From an uncultured Acidimicrobiales bacterium (GTDB lineage: Bacteria > Actinomycetota > Acidimicrobiia > Acidimicrobiales > SHLQ01): DNA of 64,000 nt. Below, in pieces: positions 24,260-32,346 of this stretch (position 1 is its first letter; every line of letters begins with the position of its first letter). The notes under the pieces were generated by a model. It worked only from the letters and a program-made list of their open reading frames with translations, was not told where the DNA came from and ran no database searches. The DNA lies in the NCBI GenBank assembly GCA_938015295.1, contig CALLQB010000004.1:1-64000 (forward strand), read 5' to 3'. The position numbers and the translations under genes were made by a program.

Positions 24260-26002
24260 ATGTCAGTCTCGTCCACTACAAGCGCCGCATCTACTGGTCC
24301 CCGCGAACTGTCGGGCGGACTGGCCGCAGTCGAGGCGCTGAAAGCCGAAGGGATACAGCATGTCTTTGGCCTCATTGGTTCAGCAACCATGGAGCTCTTT
24401 GACGGTCTGTACCTTGCCGACGAGATCGATTTCATTGGTGTACGCGATGAACGGACCGGCACCCATATGGCCGACGGCTATGCGCGCGCTACGGGCCAGG
24501 CCGGCGTCATTCTTGCTGGCCAGAATGGCCCGGGCTCCACCAACCTTGTCACCGGTCTCGCCCAGGCGAAGGCCGCCTATTCGCCGGTCGTTGCCATCGC
24601 CGGATCACTCGCCTCGGGCCACGTGTACCGTGACGCATTTCAGGAGGTCGACCAGGAATCGGTGTTCCGGCCGATCACCAAGAAGACCTGGACAGTGCCG
24701 AGCACCGATCGTGTTCCCGAGATGTTCCGCGAAGCGTTCCGCACAGCACTCGCGCCCCGTACCGGCCCGGTGCAACTCAACGTGCCGCGCGACGTGCTGG
24801 CCGGTTCGGCCACGTTCGAGTCGTTCGCCAGTCCGGCCGACTACCGGCCATTGACGAAACCCGCGGCGTCCGAGGCAGCAATCGAACAAGCCGTAGCGCT
24901 TTTGCGAAGCGCAAAAAGTCCCGTGATTATCGCCGGCGGTGGCATCAAGAACACCGGCGGACACGCCGAGGCGTTGGCGTTGGCCGAAGCACTTAACGCT
25001 CCGGTAGCAACCTCACCCGGCCATGGCGACGCCATTGCCTTTGGCCACGCGCTCAACGCCGGACAAATGGGTCCTCGTGGCAACCCGGTTGCCTCGAGGC
25101 TGGTCAAGGAGGCTGATGTCATCGTGGCGCTCGGCACCCGGCTTGGCTTCAACTCGACCTTCTACTCCTACGACAACATCAACCGCGACGCCCGCATTGT
25201 GCAGATCGAGATCGAGCCAACAGCGATCGGACGCTTCTTCCCTGTCGAGATCGGTATCTGGGGTGATGCCCCGACCGTGGCGCGCCAGCTGGTCGCCGCC
25301 CTGGCTAAGAACGCGGCGATCGACGATGTCGAACAGCAGGTGGCCGAATGGACCGAGGCATACAAGGCCGAACGCGTGAGGTACCTCGACGATCGCGACC
25401 AGCAAGCTGACGATGCGTTTCCTATCGTGCCGTCGGGCATGTTCAAAGCGCTGCGCGACGTACTTCCTCATGATGCCGCGATCACCCTCGACGCTGGCAC
25501 GTTATGCCTCCAGGCGACCGATGCGCTCAACTACTGGCAGCCGCAAAGCCTCTACACGCCGCTCGATTTCGGCCTGGTCGGCTTTTCGTTTGCCGCCGGG
25601 CTCGGGATCAAGGTCGCCCAACCCGAACGGCCAGTTGTCTCCTTGATGGGCGACGGGGGTTTCGGCATGACCCTAAGCGAACTGAGTACTGCGGTGAGCT
25701 ATGGCATCAACACGGTCACGGTGGTGATGAATAACCAGTGCTGGGGTGCCGAAAAGGCCTATCAGCGTGACTTCTTCGACGAACGATACATCGGCGCCGA
25801 CATTTCAAGCCCGCCCTTCGACAAGGTGGCCGAACTCTACGGCGCTGCTGGTTATCGCGCAGAACGTACGAGCGAAATCGGCGAGGCCATCGAAGCCGCC
25901 TTGGCTTGTGGTCGCCCAGCCGTTGTCGACATCGCGGTCGACCCTGACGCGCTCTACAGCTTCCGGCGCGACTCGTTCAAACACCGCGACCCCGACGCCT
26001 AG
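24260..26002 (+). CDS. Thiamine-diphosphate-dependent enzyme, acetolactate-synthase-like
   Basis: This 580-residue three-domain ThDP enzyme has the catalytic glutamate E64 in VRDERTG, which activates the cofactor. The Mg/ThDP motif G464-D465-G466 runs to about N492 (N-N-Q-C-W-G), and between them is a central Rossmann-like domain. The full length and arrangement match IlvB-type enzymes, but there is no regulatory IlvN subunit next to it. It is the third gene of a catabolic operon under a LysR regulator, so a role as an acyl-CoA lyase, decarboxylase or carboligase in degradation is more likely than in branched-chain amino acid synthesis. Confidence 0.9.
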   Translation: MSVSSTTSAASTGPRELSGGLAAVEALKAEGIQHVFGLIGSATMELFDGLYLADEIDFIGVRDERTGTHMADGYARATGQAGVILAGQNGPGSTNLVTGLAQAKAAYSPVVAIAGSLASGHVYRDAFQEVDQESVFRPITKKTWTVPSTDRVPEMFREAFRTALAPRTGPVQLNVPRDVLAGSATFESFASPADYRPLTKPAASEAAIEQAVALLRSAKSPVIIAGGGIKNTGGHAEALALAEALNAPVATSPGHGDAIAFGHALNAGQMGPRGNPVASRLVKEADVIVALGTRLGFNSTFYSYDNINRDARIVQIEIEPTAIGRFFPVEIGIWGDAPTVARQLVAALAKNAAIDDVEQQVAEWTEAYKAERVRYLDDRDQQADDAFPIVPSGMFKALRDVLPHDAAITLDAGTLCLQATDALNYWQPQSLYTPLDFGLVGFSFAAGLGIKVAQPERPVVSLMGDGGFGMTLSELSTAVSYGINTVTVVMNNQCWGAEKAYQRDFFDERYIGADISSPPFDKVAELYGAAGYRAERTSEIGEAIEAALACGRPAVVDIAVDPDALYSFRRDSFKHRDPDA

Positions 26003-26016
26003 CCGGCGCTGCATCG

Positions 26017-27051
26017 CTAGCTCAGGAGTTCGACCGCCTGGGCACACAAACCGTCGACCTGTGTGCGGAACGCGTTGGTGTCGGCATCGGCGTCGGCCAT
26101 GACGCCCTTGAGATAACGCGAAAGCACGCCTTCGACGATGGCCGCCAACCGCCAGTTTTGAAACGCCCGGTAGTAGTTGACATTGCCAACCTCGAAGCCG
26201 GTCTTCTCGCAGTAGCGCTCGACGAGTTCCTCGCGGGTGCTGAAACCGCCAAGTGCCGTGGCAAAGGCGGTAGCCCCGGTGGCGGCGGCCTCGTCAGGCT
26301 GTACCCAGTTGTTGAGCAAATAGCCCACGTCGGCCAGTACGTCGCCCAGGGTACAGAGCTCCCAGTCGAGTACCGCAGCAACGTGACCGGTTGCCGGGCT
26401 GAGCAGCATGTTGCCGAGGCGATAGTCGCCATGAACGATGCCGGTGTAGCGCTGTTCGGGCTTGTCTTCGAGAAGTTTGGCGTAGACCCAATCCATGTCG
26501 CTGAGCTCACGGGTCTTCGACTTCTCCCACTGGCCAGACCAGCGCTTGAGCTGGCGATCAAGATATGCCTCCTTGCGACCGAGATCGCCCAGTCCGACCT
26601 CATCGGGATTCACCAGGTGCAGCTTGGCGATGACATCGACCACCGAGTCGCTTACCGTCGAGCGAAGGCCAACGTCGGGCATAGCTGCATCGAACGCCGC
26701 CGCATCGTGCGCGACCAAGCCCTCGACGTACGCCATCACGTAGAACGGAGCGTCGTTTATCGACTCATCGGTGCACATCCCGAGCGTTTTGGGCACGGGG
26801 ACATCCGACAGGCCGACGCCCGAGATGATTTTGTGTTCGCGACCCATGTCATGTGCGGTAGCCAAGACGGCGCCGAGCGGTGGTCGACGCAGGACGAGAT
26901 CGGTGCCGTCGGCGCCGGTGACCTTGTAGGTGATGTTTGAGTGTCCGCCGGTGATGAGCTCGAACACAAACGGTGCAGCCGCCCCGTCGATATTGGCCTC
27001 AAGCCACTTCGATACAGAGTCGATGTTGATGCCACGAACAGGTGAAGTCAT
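26017..27051 (-). CDS. Phosphotransferase family protein (ACAD10/11-kinase-like)
   Basis: This 344-residue APH-fold kinase has the catalytic loop HGDYRLGN and the metal motif as VLDWELCTLGD. The nucleotide lobe shows GGHSNITYKV and L-V-L-R-R-P-P near the N-terminus, where the VLRRPP segment is the ATP-anchoring strand. This is the subtype related to the kinase domain of ACAD10/11 and to mycobacterial proteins encoded beside acyl-CoA dehydrogenases. The human enzymes phosphorylate 4-hydroxy fatty acyl groups, so a hydroxyacyl-CoA substrate is a good guess. It is convergent with the ThDP enzyme gene, only 14 bases away. Confidence 0.9.
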   Translation of the reverse strand: MTSPVRGINIDSVSKWLEANIDGAAAPFVFELITGGHSNITYKVTGADGTDLVLRRPPLGAVLATAHDMGREHKIISGVGLSDVPVPKTLGMCTDESINDAPFYVMAYVEGLVAHDAAAFDAAMPDVGLRSTVSDSVVDVIAKLHLVNPDEVGLGDLGRKEAYLDRQLKRWSGQWEKSKTRELSDMDWVYAKLLEDKPEQRYTGIVHGDYRLGNMLLSPATGHVAAVLDWELCTLGDVLADVGYLLNNWVQPDEAAATGATAFATALGGFSTREELVERYCEKTGFEVGNVNYYRAFQNWRLAAIVEGVLSRYLKGVMADADADTNAFRTQVDGLCAQAVELLS

Positions 27052-27150
27052 GGCGCAGACCCTACGCGAAAGCGGCTACTGAGCGTGAAACGTAGCCCGA
27101 CGGTTCGACTCGAAGACACCGCAGGAGTCGGAACCAGACTGTGGTAGTTC

Positions 27151-27873
27151 CTACGGCTGGACGATGGTGATGCTGTCGGCCAGGTTTTGCGTTGGTTGAT
27201 ACTTGTTTGACGAGGACGCAACATCGTTGATGGTGAGCGTGGTTTCGGTCACCACGCCCGGCTGGCTCGATCGAGCTTCCATGTTCCACTGGGTCATCGA
27301 ACAGAAACCCTGCGAGTCGGTTTGGCAGGTGGTCGTGCTGTTAGTGCCAGCCGACCAAGAGCCGACCACGGTTGCGTTCTGCGCTGGGTCGCCGTTGTTG
27401 TCGAGGATTTCGATGACAACGGTGCCGCTCCAGGTCTTTTTGTTCTTCGCCTCAATGGCGCTCGTGCTGAGGCTCTCGATGTGAATGCCGGGTCCGGTGC
27501 CTTGCAAAAGTGTTGTCGGGGGTGTGGTCGAGGCCGGCGGCGCAGTTGTGGCTGGAGCGGTGGTTGTGGGAGCAACGGTGACCACGGTCGGCGGAACCAG
27601 GGTCGTCGGGGTAGGTGGGGGAGCAGCCGTGGTGGTCACGACGGGTGGGGCTGCAGTTGTCGCGGCGTAGATGGCCGAGACGGGGACGAAGCCGTCGGGG
27701 TTGCCGACGGTTTGGCCCCGGTCGCTGAGCTCAGAGCCGCTGCCCTCTTCAAGGCGACCGATGCCGGCGATAAAGACGAGGCCGACAAGCGCGAGGGCAA
27801 GAGCGTACTCAACAGTCGATGCGCCTCGTGCGGGTTGTAGGTGTCCCGTCCGCGCTTGTCTGTAGGATCTCAT
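27151..27873 (-). CDS. Flp-type pilin-like protein with Thr/Pro linker and C-terminal domain
   Basis: This 240-residue protein is third in the tad-like trio. Residues 16-45 form a classic type IVb prepilin core: R-G then A-S-T-V-E-Y and a 20-residue hydrophobic helix, with the Glu at +5 after the Gly where prepilin peptidase cleaves. A low-complexity T/P/A-rich linker follows (about residues 70-125), then a beta-type domain of about 110 residues with a C...C pair (T-C-Q-T-D-S-Q-G-F-C) that could be a disulfide. Flp pilins are normally 50-80 residues, so this is far longer. It overlaps tadG by 4 bases. It may be a minor or tip pilin displaying an adhesive domain; this is an inference. Confidence 0.75.
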   Translation of the reverse strand: MRSYRQARTGHLQPARGASTVEYALALALVGLVFIAGIGRLEEGSGSELSDRGQTVGNPDGFVPVSAIYAATTAAPPVVTTTAAPPPTPTTLVPPTVVTVAPTTTAPATTAPPASTTPPTTLLQGTGPGIHIESLSTSAIEAKNKKTWSGTVVIEILDNNGDPAQNATVVGSWSAGTNSTTTCQTDSQGFCSMTQWNMEARSSQPGVVTETTLTINDVASSSNKYQPTQNLADSITIVQP

Positions 27874-29489
27874 TGGCTGAGTATCACAAACTTGTTGGCG
27901 CCGATATCGAACGGCGCAGTGTCAGACTCGAGGGCGGTTGGAAGCATCCCTCGAGGAAAGTTGAGCGAGGTCACCGCATCGACGGTGGTCGAATGCGAGT
28001 GGTAGCTAAACCCGACGCCGGGGTCGAAGATCGCATCGCAATTGTTGGCGTTGCACTTGAAGAGTAAGCGTTGCAGGTAGATCGGCTCCATGCGCTGGAA
28101 CGTGACCTCGGTGTTGCCGTTAAATGCGGTGCTGTCTTGATGAAGCCGCGGGACGTACGCGAACCTCGGCGAGTACTGGATGTCGTAGATGTCTGCGTCG
28201 ATGTCCGGCAGGGAGTTTCGGGTGAAGATCGGGAAGTTGTCGCAGTCGAAGTAGTCATCGACACCGTCGACCGGGCTGACGTCGGCGCTTACACAACCGG
28301 CGGGAACCTCACCCTCTGGAGTAATGGCGCCGTGATCGTCCCACGCCTGGCCAGTGAAGTGGGTGAAGCAACGTTCGAGCAGTTTTGCCATCTGCGTACC
28401 AAGATCCAGGTTCTCGATATGTAGCTGGACGGTGCTCGGAATGTTGTCGTAGCGCGTCAGCGGGTTGAGGTCGGCAGCCGAGCCGATGCCCTCAAACTGG
28501 TCGAGCCAGCACGACCGTGGTGCGGTGGTAGCTGACAGATCGCCCAGGAACGACCAAAGCGGGGTGTCGTCGACTTTGACGCCGCCCATGGTCGTTGTCT
28601 GAATCGATGTGTCGGTTTGCAGAAGTCGTCCGGGAATCCCTGTTCCTTGGACGTCGAGGGCCATCAGTCCTTCGCCGACGATGCCGCCAGCGTTTCCGGT
28701 TTCGGTGTCGACCGCGTTGGGTCGGGGAGGAGTGCCGCCGCCGGCACACGAGTCGCGCTCGTTGGTTACCGTGGTGCCCCAAGGCTCGCCGCCATAGAGT
28801 GACAGGTCGTGGTCGAGTCCTGAGGCGACCATCTCGGCGAGAATCTGGTTTGCCTGGCCGGTGCAGGAGCGATCGAAGAATGTGAAGTTGAGGTAACCGT
28901 AGTTGCCGATGTTGCCGCCATCACACTGGCCACTTGGCAGGCTGCCGGAGCCTGCTTTGAGGCAGTCGTAGAGGCCACCGTCGGCCGGAATACCGAAGGG
29001 TATGACGTTGCCGAAGCCGGCTGAGACAATCCCCGCGGTCGCCGTCGCGGTGTAGAGGAAGGATTCATCGACGACGACTTGGGCGAAGATGGTGTCGAGT
29101 TCTCGCGCAGGAACGCGCACTCGCACTGCGGATCGACCCGAGTCGACCGAGATGCAGTTGGCTCCGGTTATCGGCGTGAATCCAGCGGGGAAGGTGTCGT
29201 TGACGCAGGTGTTGAAGTCTTCGTCGAGATACGCGTTGCTGGTGTTGAGGTTTGAAACGACGCGGGCAACGTCGGTCATTTTGGCATCGTCACCGAGTTC
29301 TTGCGCTGCGGCCAGTGCAGCGGAGTCGGCTGTCGCCTGGGTGTGGCTTCGAGCGTTGTACAGCAGGCCGAGGTCGACCGCAAAGGACACAAAGATGAGG
29401 AACAGGATTAGCGAAAAAACAACGATTGGTAGCGCAAGGCCCTTGTCGTTGCTTTCGAGACTCTGCCGGTAGCGGTCTTTGAATGTCAT
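27870..29489 (-). CDS. tadG: TadG-like pilus assembly protein
   Basis: This 539-residue protein has an N-terminal membrane helix (about residues 19-42, P-I-V-V-F-S-L-I-L-F-L-I-F-V-S-F-A-V-D). It is followed by the Tad-type motif GLLYNARSHTQATADSAALAAAQE, which defines TadG/Flp-assembly pseudopilin-like proteins. The long extracytoplasmic part is rich in Cys (more than ten), so it is probably disulfide-bonded outside the cell. I chose ATG at 29489, which overlaps the tadE stop codon by 4 bases, over a TTG two codons upstream. It is coupled to both neighbours. No TadA ATPase, TadB/C or prepilin peptidase gene lies in the window. Confidence 0.82.
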   Translation of the reverse strand: MTFKDRYRQSLESNDKGLALPIVVFSLILFLIFVSFAVDLGLLYNARSHTQATADSAALAAAQELGDDAKMTDVARVVSNLNTSNAYLDEDFNTCVNDTFPAGFTPITGANCISVDSGRSAVRVRVPARELDTIFAQVVVDESFLYTATATAGIVSAGFGNVIPFGIPADGGLYDCLKAGSGSLPSGQCDGGNIGNYGYLNFTFFDRSCTGQANQILAEMVASGLDHDLSLYGGEPWGTTVTNERDSCAGGGTPPRPNAVDTETGNAGGIVGEGLMALDVQGTGIPGRLLQTDTSIQTTTMGGVKVDDTPLWSFLGDLSATTAPRSCWLDQFEGIGSAADLNPLTRYDNIPSTVQLHIENLDLGTQMAKLLERCFTHFTGQAWDDHGAITPEGEVPAGCVSADVSPVDGVDDYFDCDNFPIFTRNSLPDIDADIYDIQYSPRFAYVPRLHQDSTAFNGNTEVTFQRMEPIYLQRLLFKCNANNCDAIFDPGVGFSYHSHSTTVDAVTSLNFPRGMLPTALESDTAPFDIGANKFVILSQ

Positions 29490-29953
29490 GGGCAAAGAAC
29501 TTCCAAGATGCCGCCGTTGGCGTCGAAGGAGGCTGGCCGTTCTAGTCGACCGTGTAACTCTGATTTGAGCGAGATGTTCTCGACCGATGGTCCGAAGAAC
29601 CCGGTGATTTGTTGTACCGGGGCGTGGACGGTTACCACCACAATGTCGCCGGTTCCCTTTGTGGTCTCGAACTCAAACGACACTGCTCGGCCAGAAGCAC
29701 GAGACATTCGGCCGCACACTTCATACGACATGGTGAGCGTTTGGTTTGAGCCGGTCTCGGCAAACGGGTTGTGGTTGACCTGCGCGATCCGGAGACCTTC
29801 GCGGGCACCATGGCGGATGTCGAGGTGCTGGGAAAACGCCCAGCTGAATTCGATGACCGCGAAAAGGAAAATCAGAAGAATGGGCAGAACGAGTACGAAT
29901 TCAACGAGAACGGCACCGCGTTCGCGTTTCGGCGCCCCGGGTTTTCTGCTCAT
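29486..29953 (-). CDS. tadE: TadE-like pilus assembly protein
   Basis: This 155-residue protein has the TadE signature ERGAVLVEFVLVLPILLIF at residues 11-30, which is a single membrane helix with a prepilin-like G-A-x-x-V-E-F motif. It is followed by H-L-D-I-R-H-G-A-R-E-G-L-R. The rest is extracytoplasmic with two cysteines. It is the first gene of a coupled tadE-tadG-pilin-like trio. Tad systems build Flp pili for surface attachment. A short inverted repeat 43-63 bases upstream may belong to its promoter. Confidence 0.88.
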   Translation of the reverse strand: MSRKPGAPKRERGAVLVEFVLVLPILLIFLFAVIEFSWAFSQHLDIRHGAREGLRIAQVNHNPFAETGSNQTLTMSYEVCGRMSRASGRAVSFEFETTKGTGDIVVVTVHAPVQQITGFFGPSVENISLKSELHGRLERPASFDANGGILEVLCP

Positions 29954-29995
29954 AGTCAGATGTACGGCTTCTCTGGCCCAAAACTTGAGCCTTTC

Positions 29996-30016
29996 GTCAG
30001 ATTTGAGTCATCTGAC
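29996..30016. promoter_or_regulatory. Inverted repeat upstream of tadE
   Basis: GTCAGAT-N7-ATCTGAC is a perfect 7-bp inverted repeat. It lies in the 118-base gap between the cadI-like gene and tadE, on the 5' side of tadE. There is no T-run on the minus strand after it, so an operator is likelier than a terminator. Confidence 0.4.
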
Positions 30017-30071
30017 CAGCAACGCGGGCGCGGACCCGTCGACTAGGTATCGGCGCTTCGAGTCGCCCGCC

Positions 30072-30512
30072 TTAGCATTCGCAGGCGTTTGTGTTTTTGG
30101 TTCGGGATTGTCCAGCAAACACTCGCCCGTCCGGCGTCAGGGTGGACCCCATTTCGGCGTCTGCTGTCTTGACGTACCACTCCCAGCGGGTTTGTGGGCC
30201 GGTAATCCAGGTTTCGGTCTTTTCGGCGAAGCAGCAAACGGTGTCATCGATGCCTGACGTCTCCAGGCCGTTGGTGGCGATGCGCTGTTCGGCGGCGGTG
30301 ACCTCCTCAGCCGTTTCGACTTCGACGCCAAGGTGGTTCAACGACTCGCCCTTGCCGGGGTTTTCCATCAGTACGAGCTTAAGCGGAGGGTTTTCGATGG
30401 CGAAGTTTGCGTAGCCGTCTTTGACTTTGGCGGGTGGTGTATCGAACATTTTTGTGTAGAAGTCGATCGAGTCGTTGAGGTTGTCGACGTTGAGGGCAAG
30501 TTGCAGGCGCAT
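30072..30512 (-). CDS. cadI: ArsI/CadI family glyoxalase-fold metal/metalloid protein
   Basis: This 146-residue vicinal-oxygen-chelate protein closely follows the CadI/ArsI pattern: QLALNV at the N-terminus, YANFAI, PPLKLVL, LNHLGVEV and W-E-W-Y. The presumed metal ligands are Q4, H60 and E111. The vicinal pair C93-C94 matches the cysteines that hold trivalent arsenicals in ArsI C-As lyase; CadI itself is the cadmium-induced mycobacterial homologue. The C-terminus adds another C-x-C. I start at the ATG in front of RLQLALNV, where AAGAAAG lies upstream; a longer frame exists but adds no conserved residues. It is divergent from an arsR gene, which should control it. Confidence 0.88.
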   Translation of the reverse strand: MRLQLALNVDNLNDSIDFYTKMFDTPPAKVKDGYANFAIENPPLKLVLMENPGKGESLNHLGVEVETAEEVTAAEQRIATNGLETSGIDDTVCCFAEKTETWITGPQTRWEWYVKTADAEMGSTLTPDGRVFAGQSRTKNTNACEC

Positions 30513-30529
30513 GGTTGATGCTCTTTCTT

Positions 30530-30566
30530 GTATCGATGTTTGTCGATACGATAACATCAAATCGAT
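30530..30566. promoter_or_regulatory. ArsR operator region of the divergent cadI/arsR pair
   Basis: The inverted repeat GTATCGA-TGTTTG-TCGATAC spans 30530-30549, and another ATCGAT core lies at 30561-30566 inside an AT-rich stretch. Both are in the 98-base gap between the two divergent genes, close to the expected cadI promoter. ATCGAT-centred repeats are the usual sites of ArsR/SmtB repressors. Confidence 0.6.
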
Positions 30567-30610
30567 GAATGTCAATATGAATTCGACCGCATTTGGGTTA
30601 GGGTTTAGAT

Positions 30611-30937
30611 GTGGCACCCGAACCCGACAACCTCTGCTGCCCGGGCTTAGCTGACCCGGTGCTCAGCGAAGCGGGCGCCGAAGAACTTGCCCAGGCATTA
30701 AAAGCACTTGCCGACCCGGTGCGGCTCCGGCTCGTGCATATTGTCGCTTCGGCCGGCGAGGCCTGTGCGTGCGATCTGCCAGCGCTTGTCGACCGGTCGC
30801 AACCAACCGTAAGCCACCACCTCTCGACGCTAGTCAAGGCCGGGATCCTCGGCCGCGAGCAGCGCGGGAAATGGGCGTGGTTCTGGGTTGAGGCCGACCA
30901 GCTTTCGGCTGTGCGAGAGGCCCTGACGCTTTCGTGA
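30611..30937 (+). CDS. arsR: ArsR family metalloregulator
   Basis: This 108-residue winged-helix repressor has the ArsR core L-K-A-L-A-D-P-V-R-L-R-L-V and the recognition helix S-Q-P-T-V-S-H-H-L-S-T-L. The cysteines are C9-C10 in the N-terminal extension, plus C52 and C54. This fits the Corynebacterium-type ArsR, in which two adjacent N-terminal cysteines and one in helix alpha3/4 bind arsenite, and differs from the CxC helix pair of the E. coli protein. The start is GTG. It probably represses itself and cadI until arsenite or cadmium binds. Confidence 0.9.
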   Translation: MAPEPDNLCCPGLADPVLSEAGAEELAQALKALADPVRLRLVHIVASAGEACACDLPALVDRSQPTVSHHLSTLVKAGILGREQRGKWAWFWVEADQLSAVREALTLS

Positions 30938-30976
30938 GGTCGAGTGTCTCGGTGGAGGTGCCGTAGTCTCACTCCT

Positions 30977-32212
30977 ATGACTCCCGCATCGAAATCCTCG
31001 CGCACCTATGACGTGGTCGTGTTTGGCGCAACAAGTTTCGTCGGGCAGATCCTCTGCCGCTACCTCGTCGAACGTCACGGCTGCGACGGCGATCTCACGT
31101 GGGCGATAGCCGGTCGATCTCGTGAGAAGTTGGCTAGCGTTGCCGCAGAGACCGGCGCGTTGGTTCCCCAGATCGTCGCCGACGCTTCTGACGGTGAGGC
31201 GATGGACAGCTTGGCCCTGTCGACGCGCCTGGTTGTCTCGACAGTGGGGCCCTACGCCCTCTACGGCTCACCCTTGGTTGCCGCCGCAGCAAAGAACGGC
31301 ACCGATTATTGCGATCTCACCGGTGAGTCCTTGTGGATGCAACGGATGATCGATGCGCATCAGGATGCTGCGGTTGCTTCCGGTGCGCGAATCGTGCACG
31401 CGTGTGGATTCGATTCGGTGCCGTCGGACCTGGGGGTCTGGTTCACACAACAGTATGCGCTTGATGTTTTGGGCGTCCCGTGTGTACGGATCTCGATGCG
31501 GGTAAAAGCAATGAAGGGTGGCGCCAGCGGTGGAACCATCGCGAGCATGATGAATCTGGTTGAAGAGGTGGCTGCCGATCCGGCGCTCCGCAAGGTGTTG
31601 GCGAACCCGTTTGCGCTTGCGCCGCAGGGAATGCGGACCGGCGTGAAGCAGCCGGAGGTGACCCTGCCCACTCGCGATGAGGCTTCAGGCGAATGGGTTG
31701 CGCCGTTTGTGATGGCGGCGGTCAACACCCGGGTGGTTCACCGAAGTCACGGCCTGCTGGGGCGACCGTGGGGGGAGAACTTCACCTACGACGAGGCAAT
31801 GTCGACCGGGGCGGGGCCTCTCGGTGCGGTGAAAGCTTCGGTGGTGGCCGGAAGTCTCGCTGGTTTTCTGGGCGTGTCGGCGATACCGCCAGCGCGGCGA
31901 TTGCTGAACGACCGCATTCTCCCTCAGCCCGGTACGGGTCCGTCGCCGAGTGCGCAAGAGCAGGGCTTCTTCGATCTTCAGTTCTACGGAACCACCGCTG
32001 ACGGCCAGCAGGTGCAGACGCGGGTGACCGGCGATCGTGATCCGGGGTATGGATCGACCGCAAAGATGTTGGGGGAGGCGGCCTGGCGGTTGTTGCAGGT
32101 TGATCGGGCGGACGTGGGTGGCGGTTTCTGGACTCCGGCCACGGCTCTTGGTGGGCCCTTCATCGAGACACTCGAAAATCACGCTGGTCTCCGATTTGCC
32201 CGACTTGGCTGA
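30977..32212 (+). CDS. Saccharopine dehydrogenase-like / trans-acting enoyl reductase family protein
   Basis: This 411-residue protein has an N-terminal Rossmann fold (Y-D-V-V-V-F-G-A-T-S-F-V-G). The family hallmark segments are V-V-S-T-V-G-P-Y, Y-C-D-L-T-G-E, and H-A-C-G-F-D-S-V-P-S-D-L-G. The closest known functions are the mycobacterial trans-acting enoyl reductases and saccharopine-dehydrogenase-like oxidoreductases; a precise substrate cannot be given. I start at the ATG at 30977 rather than 11 codons upstream, since the extra codons carry no conserved residues. It stands alone between arsR and the molybdoenzyme operon. Confidence 0.88.
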   Translation: MTPASKSSRTYDVVVFGATSFVGQILCRYLVERHGCDGDLTWAIAGRSREKLASVAAETGALVPQIVADASDGEAMDSLALSTRLVVSTVGPYALYGSPLVAAAAKNGTDYCDLTGESLWMQRMIDAHQDAAVASGARIVHACGFDSVPSDLGVWFTQQYALDVLGVPCVRISMRVKAMKGGASGGTIASMMNLVEEVAADPALRKVLANPFALAPQGMRTGVKQPEVTLPTRDEASGEWVAPFVMAAVNTRVVHRSHGLLGRPWGENFTYDEAMSTGAGPLGAVKASVVAGSLAGFLGVSAIPPARRLLNDRILPQPGTGPSPSAQEQGFFDLQFYGTTADGQQVQTRVTGDRDPGYGSTAKMLGEAAWRLLQVDRADVGGGFWTPATALGGPFIETLENHAGLRFARLG

Positions 32213-32265
32213 CATGCCCGGAAGTGAAGCTCTCTAACATTTCAGTTAGTGTGTCTTAGTAATAG

Positions 32266-32301
32266 GTACGGACTTTTGCGCTACGCTCCATTAGTCCGTA
32301 C
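32266..32301. promoter_or_regulatory. Long-spaced inverted repeat upstream of the molybdoenzyme operon
   Basis: GTACGGACT (32266-32274) and AGTCCGTAC (32293-32301) are perfect 9-bp inverted repeats, 18 bases apart. The spacing puts the arms 27 bases start to start. They lie 46-81 bases before the start of the FeS-NrfD gene, so they could be a two-site operator or a stable hairpin in the leader. Confidence 0.6.
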
Positions 32302-32346
32302 ATTTCATTTGACGAACTGCTCGTAGCGACGACCTTGGGGGAAGCT

